In this document: piece after piece, positions 50,884 through 60,400 of the stretch | Layout of the letters: each line of letters starts with the position of its first letter | How positions within the stretch are numbered: the first letter of the stretch is position 1 | Origin: Streptomyces sp. CB00455 | GTDB taxonomy: Bacteria > Actinomycetota > Actinomycetes > Streptomycetales > Streptomycetaceae | DNA: 64,000 nt | Direction: 5' to 3' | Assembly: GCF_001905445.1 (NCBI RefSeq) | Contig: NZ_LIVQ01000005.1 | Coordinates: 628,061 to 692,060, forward strand | The notes under the pieces: generated by a model | The model's database searches: none | The model's input: the letters and a program-made list of their open reading frames with translations, nothing else | Told to the model about the DNA's origin: nothing | Made by a program: the position numbers and the translations under genes

Positions 50884-53800
50884 TTACTCGAAGTCACTGG
50901 GTCGGGCATAGTTCCCACCTGTCATGTAGTTCTTTGCCTCCCTGGTGATCGCGTCCCTGAGCTGGGACTCCGAGGCCCCGGGGTTGGCCGCAGCGATCCT
51001 CTCGCCCATCTGGCGGCCGTACTCGTTGTTCACGAGGTCCGAAAGGTGATCAGCATAGTTGTGGCCTTCCCGGTCGCCGTACGCCTCGTGGGCGTCCGCG
51101 ACCATCTCGGCGGTCTGGGCCCCGTGCTTGGCCGTGATCATGGCCTGCCAGGTGAAGTGCCGGTAGGCGTTCTGCCCCTCGTTCTCCGCCCCAGGGTATG
51201 CGTCCGCCGCTACGTTCGCGGCCCAGCCGGTGATCTGCTTCGCGTCGTAGCAGTCGGCCACGCCGATGTACGCGCAGACCATCAGCTCCGACTTTTTGGC
51301 CTTGCCGGTCGCTATCTCGTCGTACGGCTCCGCCCCGGGGATCTGCGTCTGGCTGGGCACCGTCTCGTACTTGAAGTTGGTGTTCTGGCGGTACTCCCTC
51401 TCCAGCTGCTGGCCGTAGGCCCGGCGCGCCTTCCTCATCTCGTCCGCGGCGTTGGCCACCAGGCTGCCGATCCACCCGGCCGGCTTGACCCCCACGCTCA
51501 CCTGGTACGCGGCCAGTGCAGCCTTCCGGTATGGTTCCTCGGCCTTGTTCTGCGCGACGATCGCCTGGTACCTCGGGCCTTCGCCGAGGATCTTCGTTCC
51601 GCCCTGACAGCGGTACATCCCGCTGGCGCACTCCTCCAGGGCCAGCCCCGACGGGTCGCTGTACCTGAGCGGGTTGTTGTCGCTGTAGGTGTAAGCGGCC
51701 AGAGACTGGGGGTCGGTTGCGACGAAGAGCGGGTCGGCGGAGATGAAGCGGCCTGTGGTGCGGTCGTAGTCGCGGGCTCCGAGGTGGGTGAGGCCGGTGG
51801 CCTCGTTAACGCCGCCGAGGAAGCCGCGGGTGCCGGACCAGGTGGTCGGGGCGGTGCCACGGGTGCCGCCGAACGGGGTGGTGCGGCGCTGGTTGAGGGT
51901 GCCGGTGGTGGCGTCGATGTTGAGTTCGGCGGTGCCGTGGTGGTCGTTGACCTGGAAGGTGATCTTGTTGTCGTCGGTGCGGACGGCGGTGGCCGTGGCG
52001 CCGAGCGGGTAGTAGCGGGTGGCGGTGGCCTTGGCCGCGCCCTTGACGAGGTTGAGCTCGGTGGTGCCGAGGTAGAGCGTCCAGTTCTCGGCGGCCGGGT
52101 TGGCGGTGTCGAGGGTGTGACCGATTAGTCGGTTCCCCGAGGTGTCGTAGAGGTAGTCGGTGGTCTTGGTGGTAGTGGTCGCACCGTTCTTGACGCTGTC
52201 GGCGACCTGGGCAAGCCGGCCTTCGGTGTTCCAGGTCAGGATCTGGTCGCTGGTCTGGGTGCCGCTGGGCTTGAGGTGCCGTTCGGTGGTGTTGCCGGAG
52301 TTGTCGTAGGTGTAGGTCTGGGTGACGGGCGTTCCGGTGCCGCCGGTGACGGTGCTGGTGCCGGTCAGGGTGTGGGGCCGGGCGGCCGTGGGGGCTGGGT
52401 AGGTGTAGGTGGTGGTGGCGTTGTTGGCGGTGCTACCCGCCGGGTCGTGCCGGGTCTCGGTGGCCCGGGTGCCGTTGGTGTTGTAGGTCCAGCTGGTCCA
52501 GTACGGGGCCGGGCCGCCGAGGGTGGCGCCGGTCGGCGAGGCCGGGCAGGAGCTGCCGGTCGGGGTGAACGCTTCGGTGAGGCGGGTGAGGTAGTCGTAG
52601 CTGAAGCACTGCCGGTCGGTGCCGGAGCGCGAGGTGTCGGTGACCGAGGTGACATTGCCGACCTGGTCATAGGTATAGGCGGCGGCGCGGGCTGCGCCGG
52701 TGATGCCGTACTGGTCGGTGCGGCTGGAGACCAGTCGCTGGGTGCCCCACTCGTAGCCGAGGGTGACGTAGGTGTCCTTGCCCGCGGTGCCGTTGCTCAG
52801 CGTGGACTGCAGCGGCTTGCCGGTGAGGCTGTAGCTCTGGGCGGTGAGGTACTTGCTCAGGCCCTCGGCTGCTGTCATCCGGTGGAGGCCGTCGTAGGTG
52901 AACGCGACCGACTCGGAGGCGAGGTTGCCAGCCGCCGGGTAGGCGACCGACTTCACCAGCCCGTCGAGGCGGTAGGTCGTGCCGTTGATGTAGGAGCCGG
53001 CCAGGTTCTCCTGACCGGGGACGGACGGGATGGTGACGGTGGTTCGGTTCGGCCGGGACAGCGCGTCGAACAGCGAGTAGGTGGTCTTGTACTCGTAGGT
53101 GGTCGCGCCGACGGTGCTGAAACGTGAGGCCGTGGACAGCTGGCCCTTGTTCCCGGACGGGTCCCAGGTCTGCGAGGTGAGCAGCGGTCCGGTGACCGGG
53201 CCGTCGTGGGTCTCGATCAGGCGGCCGAGGTTGTCGTAGACGCTGGAGACGGTCTTGCCGCGGCCATCCGTGGTCCTGGTGACCTCGCTGCGGACGTTGT
53301 ACGTCTTGGTGGAGGTGCCGCTGTCGGGGTCGACGGCCTTGGTCTGGCGGCCGAGCTGGTCGTAGAACCAGGTCCAGACGGTGCCGGACGGGTCGGTCAG
53401 CTTGTTCATGTGACCGGCCGGGTCGTAGCCGTAGGTGGTGGCGTCGTACGCGCCGGTCGGGGTGGCCGACTTGTACTGGCGCAGCTCGGTGGTGCGGCCC
53501 GCGGCGTCCGTGATGGTGGTCGTCGGGATGCCGCCCTGCGGCGGGGTGAAGGTGACGCGGTCGCCGCCGTACTCGGTGAGCGTGGTGGACAGCGGCGTGC
53601 CGACGCCGTTGCCGGCGAGGGTGGTGGCCTTCACCACGCGGCCGAGGCCGTCGTAGGTGTTGGCGGTCTGGGTCTCGACGCCGGTGGGGTCCTCGACCTT
53701 GAACAGCGTGGTGGAGGGCGCTCCCGTAGCGTAGTAGGGGGCGTAGCTGAGGGCGGCCTGGCCGCGCTCGTCGTAGAAGGTGTCGGTCAGGATCCGGCCG

Positions 53801-56800
53801 CCGTTGCCACCCGGGGCCTGGGTCTGCCGGACGCGGCCGAGGCCGTCGTACAGCGTGTAGGTGGTGGCCTGCGAGCCGTCGGCGTTGAGGGTCTTGCTGG
53901 TGACGGCGGTGATCGCCCCGTCCGCGATCGCGTACGCGAACTCGTGATTCGGGGTCTGTCCGCCCGATTTGAGGCGGTCGGGCCGCCAGACTTTCAGGGA
54001 ACGGCCCAGGGCGTCGTACGTGAGATCGCTGCGACGGCCGTTCGCGTCGATGGTGCTGGTGCTCAGACCGCGCATCAGGTCGTAGTCGACCGTGGTGGTC
54101 TGGGCGGTGGCGCTGTTGCCGACCGTGGCCGGCGGCGTGGTGAGCGTGGACCTGGTCGCACGTCCGGTGGTCGGGGTGTAGGCGTTGGTGGTGGTACGGG
54201 CATCGGTGGACGCGGTGGTGACCGGGCCGGTCGCACCGGTGGTATCGAACTCGGTGGTCGAGACCAGCGCGGTGTCGGTCAGCTTGCGGCCGTACAGGTC
54301 GAACGTCGCGGAGCTGTCCAGGTAGGTCGCGCTGGTGCCGGTCTGCGACTTGAGCGTCTCGGTGAGCGTGACGTCGCCCTTGGTGGGGGCGGCGCCGTAC
54401 GCCTGGCCGTCGTAGCGGAGCCGGGTGTCGGCGAGGACGGCGGAGGTGCCGTCGGCCTGCGTCTCACGGCTGACGTTGGTAGCGCAGGCGGCGGCCACGA
54501 CCTCGGTCCGGGTGACTCCGTTGAGGATCCAGGACGAGGTGTTGTCCGCGTACGTGGTGCGGGTGCACTTGTTGTCGGTGGCCACGGCGACGTCGCCGAG
54601 TTCCTCGACCTGGGTGGTCCGGCCGTAGGTGTCGAATGTGTTGTTGGTGCGGGTCTCGCGCCAGGCGGCACCTGCGCCCTTGTCGAGCGAAGCGAGGGAG
54701 CGGGTCACCGCGGTGCCGGTGAGGTTGGCGGTGGTGGTGCCCCAGTCGTTGGTGCGGGTGGCGCTCTGCTTCTTCCACGGCGTGTTGACCGTCTTGGAGA
54801 GGATCACGCCGCCGGGCTTGTCGTACTGCTCGGTGCGGTACTCGTAGCCGGCCCACGCCTGGTCGTCGTTGAGGACGGTGCCGTGGCCGTCATCGACGGT
54901 GACGCTGCGCTTCTTGGTTTTGTCGGTGGGGTCGTTGCGGTCGCCGTCCATGCCGCGCAGGAACCAGTGCTCGGCCTGGGTGGACATGGCGGCCACGCCG
55001 CCGGTCTCCACCCGGGCGCGGGCGTAGCCGCGCCACTGGGACCAGGTCTTGAGCTTGTCCTTGGTCAGGCCGTCCTCGTCGTCGAAGTGCCAGGCGGCGT
55101 CGCCGAGGTAGGTGTAGTGGGTGACCATGTCCGGCGCGTGGCCGGTGCGGTCGGTGGCGATCACGGCTTCCACGACGTACTTGTTGAACCACTCGGTGGT
55201 CACCGGTACCTCGTCGGACGCCTGGTACTGCTGGGGGAAGCAGCGGGTGTTGTTGGTCTGCGGGGCGGGCAGGTTCGCCCAGTCGCACACCGCTGCTGAG
55301 TAGTTGACGTCGAGCTGGCCGCCGAGCTCGTCGGTGATGGTGCCCAAGCGCTGCTTGATGAACGGCGCCCGGCCGTCACCGACCTTGTCGAGCCGGTTGA
55401 CCATCTGCTTGTAGGCGAAGGTGGTCGGCGGCAGCGCGATCGCCGGCGTCGCGGAGGAGCCGGTGTGCTTGATCGAGTCCAGCAACAGCTGGTAGTCGAA
55501 GTCGGCGGTGCCCCACTTGTGCTTCAGGTCCCAGGTGTCGACGGCGGCGTAGCTGCCGTCGGCCTGCAGGGTCTTGGCGACGACCTGGGTGAGGCGGGTG
55601 CGGGTGAAGAAGGTCGGGGAGTACTGCCCGGTGCAGTCGGTGCCGTCCTTGCAGTTCCGGTCCCACGGAGTGTCGTACCAGTACTGCCGGTTGGCGTCGA
55701 TGTTCGCCGGGTCACAGGTGCCCGAGGTGGTCTCCAGGCAGCGCTCGCCGGTACCAAAGTCCACCCGGCCCATCGGCTTCACGGTCGCCGAGTAGATGTC
55801 GGACTGCCGCTGGCCGTACTCGATGTGCTCCAGGCGGCCGCCGCGGACGTACGGGGTGCGGTCGGTGGCCTTGAGGTTGCGGCCGTAGTTGTTGGTCTCC
55901 TGGGTGTACCAGTAGGTGACGTCGTTGCCGTGGGCGTCGATCACCAGGTCGAGGTTCCAGCGCCAGCCCTGCTGGCACCAGGACGAGGCGAAGTCGGTGC
56001 CGTTGCACGGCTCGCCCGCGTTGTTGCCGTAGACCGGCACGGTGTACACGGACTTCGTCTCGGGCTTGCCGCTGGCCCAGTTGGACAGGCGGTTGTAGCC
56101 GAAGTAGTAGCGGGTGCCGTCCGAGGTGACCGCCCGGAAGTACTCGCCGTCGTTGTCGCCGTTGGCGCGGTTGACGTCACGGCCACGGGTTACCTGGGTG
56201 TTGTCGTCGCCCTTGATCCGCCACTCGTTGGCGCTTACCGGGATCAGTTCACCGGAGTGTCCGGCGAAGCTGATGGTGGCGTTGTCGGTGGCCCAGCACT
56301 GGTCGCCGGGGGTGACGCCATTGGTCTTCGGGGCGCCGTCGTCGGCGCACGGCTTGTAGCTGCGCTCGACGAAGCCGGGTGACAGCTCGAAGCCGTCACC
56401 GGCCCAGGACGCCTGGTTGTTGCTGTTGGCGGTCCGGCCGTCGATCGCACCGGAGTTGTAGGACAGGCCGAGCTTGGGGGTCAGACCGCCCGGCATGGCG
56501 GTCAGCGGCATGTCGTACGACCAGGTGAACGCGCCGCTGTTCAGCGAGGTCGACCACGAGGACGCCGAAGACAGCGGGGTCGCCTTGTAGTCACCGCTGG
56601 GACCGGCCGTGTCGGCGGTCGCGGCGAGGACGGTCACCGGTCCGGAGAGGGCCTGCAGGCGCATCGAGCCGGCCGGCGCGGCGGTGTCGGCGGTGACGGT
56701 CTGCTTCTCGAGGTCGTTGCCGCCGGGCAGCGGGGTCTGGGTGCGGCACTCCGGCTTCTCCGGAATGGTCAGCACGCAGGCCGGGAGCTGGACCAGGTGC

Positions 56801-57336
56801 AGGCGGGCGCCGAAGCCGGAGCCGGCCGCCTGCGCGAAATCGCTGTAGTCCACGCTGACCCTGGTCGGCGCGTCGGTGCCGCCGACGGTCAGCAGCACAC
56901 CGGTGATGCCGGCCTTCCGCGCGAGGTCCTGGCCGAGGACCTCGACCTTGACCTCCTGCGGCGCGGACGCGGGTGCCGCGGACCGGGCCTTGGCGTCGCC
57001 CGCGGCGGCGCTCTCCAGCACGACGGGCAGCTTGCCCGCCCGGGCCGGGGCCTGGCCGGCGGGCGCGGGGACGACGCTCGCGCTGCCCGCGCCGGGCCAG
57101 CTGGTGTGCTTGGCGGCGGGGGCGCTGACGGTGGTGTCGCCCTTGCGGGCCTTCACCTTGCCGTTAGAGCCCTTCACCGGCTTCTCGGACGAGGCGGCGG
57201 CGGGCTTGGTGTACTGGTCGGCGCTGGCGCTGTCGGCAAGCGGCAGGGCGGGCAGCAGCGAGCTGAGCAGGGTGGCGGCGACGACGGCCGGGACTCTGCC
57301 TCGGGACCGCCGGTCGGCGGCCCGTGGGGTACTCAT
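50884..57336 (-). CDS. Secreted RHS/YD-repeat protein with a C-terminal polymorphic-toxin-like domain
   Basis: 2150 aa from ATG 57336. Sec-type signal peptide in the first ~45 residues (RVPAVVAATLLSSLLPALPLADSASA). An N-terminal SpvB/TcdB-like region is followed by many YD repeats (e.g. TTYGYDPAGHMNKLTDPSG, WFYDQLGRQTKAVDPD) and the RHS core ending YDRTTGRFISADPL, SDNNPLRYSDPSGL near residue 1898. The 252-residue tip after DPSGL has RHFTWQAM, MVADAHEAYG and HLSDLVNNEYGRQMGERI near its end (about residues 2058-2115), resembling the DUF6973-type domain of secreted proteins. RHS tips are released toxins in characterised systems. The gene lies 135 bp after the LamG gene. Confidence 0.92.
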   Translation of the reverse strand: MSTPRAADRRSRGRVPAVVAATLLSSLLPALPLADSASADQYTKPAAASSEKPVKGSNGKVKARKGDTTVSAPAAKHTSWPGAGSASVVPAPAGQAPARAGKLPVVLESAAAGDAKARSAAPASAPQEVKVEVLGQDLARKAGITGVLLTVGGTDAPTRVSVDYSDFAQAAGSGFGARLHLVQLPACVLTIPEKPECRTQTPLPGGNDLEKQTVTADTAAPAGSMRLQALSGPVTVLAATADTAGPSGDYKATPLSSASSWSTSLNSGAFTWSYDMPLTAMPGGLTPKLGLSYNSGAIDGRTANSNNQASWAGDGFELSPGFVERSYKPCADDGAPKTNGVTPGDQCWATDNATISFAGHSGELIPVSANEWRIKGDDNTQVTRGRDVNRANGDNDGEYFRAVTSDGTRYYFGYNRLSNWASGKPETKSVYTVPVYGNNAGEPCNGTDFASSWCQQGWRWNLDLVIDAHGNDVTYWYTQETNNYGRNLKATDRTPYVRGGRLEHIEYGQRQSDIYSATVKPMGRVDFGTGERCLETTSGTCDPANIDANRQYWYDTPWDRNCKDGTDCTGQYSPTFFTRTRLTQVVAKTLQADGSYAAVDTWDLKHKWGTADFDYQLLLDSIKHTGSSATPAIALPPTTFAYKQMVNRLDKVGDGRAPFIKQRLGTITDELGGQLDVNYSAAVCDWANLPAPQTNNTRCFPQQYQASDEVPVTTEWFNKYVVEAVIATDRTGHAPDMVTHYTYLGDAAWHFDDEDGLTKDKLKTWSQWRGYARARVETGGVAAMSTQAEHWFLRGMDGDRNDPTDKTKKRSVTVDDGHGTVLNDDQAWAGYEYRTEQYDKPGGVILSKTVNTPWKKQSATRTNDWGTTTANLTGTAVTRSLASLDKGAGAAWRETRTNNTFDTYGRTTQVEELGDVAVATDNKCTRTTYADNTSSWILNGVTRTEVVAAACATNVSRETQADGTSAVLADTRLRYDGQAYGAAPTKGDVTLTETLKSQTGTSATYLDSSATFDLYGRKLTDTALVSTTEFDTTGATGPVTTASTDARTTTNAYTPTTGRATRSTLTTPPATVGNSATAQTTTVDYDLMRGLSTSTIDANGRRSDLTYDALGRSLKVWRPDRLKSGGQTPNHEFAYAIADGAITAVTSKTLNADGSQATTYTLYDGLGRVRQTQAPGGNGGRILTDTFYDERGQAALSYAPYYATGAPSTTLFKVEDPTGVETQTANTYDGLGRVVKATTLAGNGVGTPLSTTLTEYGGDRVTFTPPQGGIPTTTITDAAGRTTELRQYKSATPTGAYDATTYGYDPAGHMNKLTDPSGTVWTWFYDQLGRQTKAVDPDSGTSTKTYNVRSEVTRTTDGRGKTVSSVYDNLGRLIETHDGPVTGPLLTSQTWDPSGNKGQLSTASRFSTVGATTYEYKTTYSLFDALSRPNRTTVTIPSVPGQENLAGSYINGTTYRLDGLVKSVAYPAAGNLASESVAFTYDGLHRMTAAEGLSKYLTAQSYSLTGKPLQSTLSNGTAGKDTYVTLGYEWGTQRLVSSRTDQYGITGAARAAAYTYDQVGNVTSVTDTSRSGTDRQCFSYDYLTRLTEAFTPTGSSCPASPTGATLGGPAPYWTSWTYNTNGTRATETRHDPAGSTANNATTTYTYPAPTAARPHTLTGTSTVTGGTGTPVTQTYTYDNSGNTTERHLKPSGTQTSDQILTWNTEGRLAQVADSVKNGATTTTKTTDYLYDTSGNRLIGHTLDTANPAAENWTLYLGTTELNLVKGAAKATATRYYPLGATATAVRTDDNKITFQVNDHHGTAELNIDATTGTLNQRRTTPFGGTRGTAPTTWSGTRGFLGGVNEATGLTHLGARDYDRTTGRFISADPLFVATDPQSLAAYTYSDNNPLRYSDPSGLALEECASGMYRCQGGTKILGEGPRYQAIVAQNKAEEPYRKAALAAYQVSVGVKPAGWIGSLVANAADEMRKARRAYGQQLEREYRQNTNFKYETVPSQTQIPGAEPYDEIATGKAKKSELMVCAYIGVADCYDAKQITGWAANVAADAYPGAENEGQNAYRHFTWQAMITAKHGAQTAEMVADAHEAYGDREGHNYADHLSDLVNNEYGRQMGERIAAANPGASESQLRDAITREAKNYMTGGNYARPSDFE

Positions 57337-57471
57337 CTGTCGGGATTCCTTGTCGATCAGGGATTTTCGCGGCGCGTCCGGATCGGACCGCCGCCGCCCC
57401 CGGGCCGGTCGGGGCCGGAAACGGCACGGCGGGTCGGGCGGCCGAGTGGCCACCCGACCCGCCGTCACCGG

Positions 57472-60400
57472 TCAGAGACCGGACGAGGTGGCCAGCTCGG
57501 TGTTGTAGTCGGCCAGCTTGGTGATCTGGGTACCGCTGAGCACGCCCTGGAAGAGCCAGACGTCGTCCAGCTCGCCGGAGAAGTACTCACCCCATGCGCC
57601 GGCGTTCCGGTTGCGGCCGAACTGCAGACCGAAGGTGGCCTCGTACGGCTGCGGGGCGCCGGTCCAGGAGATGTGCGGCGTGCAGCCGGTGCTGCCGTCC
57701 GGGCATCCCTGGTTCTCCAACTGGCCGTTGACGTACAGGCTCAGCCGGTCGGAGAAGGCGTCGTAGGTGACCGCCAGGTGGGTCCAGTTGTCCAGGACCG
57801 AGGTGGCGGGCGTGTGCGTGGTGCTGGTGCGGACGGCGCCGACGGCGTCAGAGTCCCGCACCTCTGCCTGCCACTGGCCCGAGGGCTGCTGGTTGGCGTC
57901 CAGGCCCAGGTAGTGCCAGCGGATCGTTACCGCGCTGTTGTTGGCGCCGGGCATGGCCAGCACGGTCATGTCCCGGGTCGGGACGCCCGCGGTGCTGGCC
58001 CAACCCGCCAGGCTGAAGCTCTGGCCGGTGTGCAGCGGGACGGCGGTGGTGGCCGCGTAGCCGGTGGAGCCGTCCAGCAGCAGCGTGCCCATGGTGGGCA
58101 GCACGCCGCCGTCGGACTTGATGGAGGCTCCGGTGCCGAGCTGGGCGCCCGCCTTGAGCGGGCCCTCGCCGGGGGAGCTCAGCGGGGTGCCGGTCGCCGA
58201 GCCGAGCTTCCAGCGGCCGGCCAGCTGCGGGCGCTGCTGGACCATGTCGCGGGCCTCGGTGGAGGTGAGGACGCGGTCGTAGATCCGCACGTCGTCGATG
58301 TCGCCCTTGAAGAACTCGGCGTTGGCGCCCTTGCGGTTCACGGCGCCGATCTGGATCGGGCCGGGCTTGGCCCACGGTGCGTTCTGAGTGTAGTCGGCCT
58401 CACCGACCAGGTAGCCGTTGATGTAGAGGCGGGTCTTCTTGGCCACGCTGTCGGAGACACCGACCAGGTGGACCCACTCGCCGGTGGCGGAGCTGAAGCA
58501 GGGCACGCCATTGACGGTGGTGCCGGGCGTGCAGTCGGCCTGGGCGGCCCGGACCAGGGTGTCGACGGAGGTGTCCTCCTTGTAGCGGCCGAACACCCAC
58601 TTCTTGCCGTAGGCCGAGTAGTGCAGCGAGAACTCGTTGTTGTGCTCACCGTTCTGGGTCACCGCCACCTTGGCGATGGTGTCGCCCGCTGCGGGTGCGG
58701 TGGCCTTGACCCAGGCCGAGACCGAGAAGTCCTTGGTCCCGTCGACCTGCGCGCGGGTGCCGCGGGCATAGTCGTCCACGCCGTCGAAGTGGACGGCGTT
58801 GCCGGAGATCCCGGGCGCGCCCGGGGCGGCGCCGCCGTTGACCATCAGGTTGTCGGACTCACCGGTGCCAATCGCATTGGCGGTGCTGTCGTCGAGGTGC
58901 CAGACCGCCTTCGCGAGCCAGCCGGTGGCCGGGGTGCGGTCGGCGGCGACGTCGGTGGCCTCGCCGGCCGTCAGGGCGCGGTCCCAGACCTTCACCTCGT
59001 CCAGCGCGCCCTTCCACTCGTCGGTGAAGGTGCCGCGCCAGTGCATCCGGCCGAGCTCCAGGGAGCGCCGCGCCGGCCAGACCGACGGGGAGGCGACGGT
59101 GACCGGGTTGGCGCCGTTGACGTACAGCGTGGCGGTCTTGGCCGTCGCGTCGTAGACGCCGAGCAGGTGGGTCCACTGGTTGAGCGCCAGCGGGACAGTG
59201 GAGGCGGCTTCCTGGTAGGCGTACCCGGGGTTGACGTCCTGGGTAAGCACCGAGAACACCCACTTGCCGTTGCGCATGCCCAGGTCGAAGGCGGACATCA
59301 CGTTGCCCGCCTGGGACACGGCGGCGCTGTTGGCCTGGGAGTCGGCGAGGTTGACCCAGGCCGAGACGGTGTAGCTCCGGGTGGTGTCGAGTACGGCGCC
59401 CTGGGTCTCGGCGTAGCCGGTGGCACTGCCGTCCAGCGACATCGCGTTGCCCAGGTGGCTGGCCGAGCCGAGCTTGGCACCCGTCGCCAGGACGGCCTCG
59501 AAGCTTCCGGAGGTACCGGACAGCGTCGTCCCGCCGGACTCGTCCATGCCCCAACCGGCCCGCACGGGCTGACCGTTGAGAACGGTGAAGTAGTACGTCT
59601 CCTGCTGCGAGGCGTTGCCGGCGCTGTCCAGCGCCTTGGCCGACAGGGTGTGCACGCCGGGGGTCTCCGGCAGGATCTGGACGGTCTGCGGGGCGCCGGC
59701 GGCGGTGGTCACCTCGTGCGCCGCGGAGGCGTTCCCGTCCAACCCCCACTGGTACTTGACCACGTCGGTGGAGGCCGAGTCGAGGATGAACGCGCCGTAC
59801 TTGCCCACGCCGTCGGTCCACGACAGGGACGCGGTGGCGTCCTTCGAACCGGGGTAGGAGGCGGAGGTGATCGCCGGGCCGTCCGGTGCGGTGGTGTCGA
59901 CGGTGAAGTAGCACAGGGTCGGATCACCGCTGGAGGACCAGGGTCCCCACTGCGCGCCGTCCCACACCCGCACCTCCCAGCCCAGCTTGGTGTTGGCGGG
60001 CAGGGTAGTGGGCAGGGACCAGGAGAAATACGAGCCGGAGCCCTTGAAGGTGTTGGAGGCAGGGGCGGCCCCGGCCGAGCCGGTGGACCACCAACGGCGG
60101 ATGAATCCCTGGCCGTCGCCCGCGTCCCAGAACACGCCGAACTGGACGCCGACCGCCTCGCCGTCGGGGTCGGAGGCCCGCGCGGTGATCTGCGGCATCT
60201 TGTTGATCTTGAGCGGGGTGGTCTGGCAGACCGAGCCCGGCGACATGGTCAGATCGCTCATCGCGGTCTGGTTGGGCGGCAGGTTGTAGTAGACCCGCAG
60301 GAAGGCGTCGTCGGTCAGACGCTTCCAGCCGTACGAGTCACTCTCGTTCTCGGCCTTGAGCCCGAAGGTGATGGTCGGCCAGCCCCAGTTGGCGGCGTCC

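Noticed and set aside
53206..55299. Plus-strand frame opposite the RHS repeats
   Set aside because: Repetitive Gly/Val/Arg product generated by the YD-repeat DNA read backwards.
50884..57336. The repetitive DNA of the RHS gene as a possible CRISPR or satellite array
   Set aside because: Repeats are protein-level YD motifs of variable spacing, without identical repeats and unique spacers.
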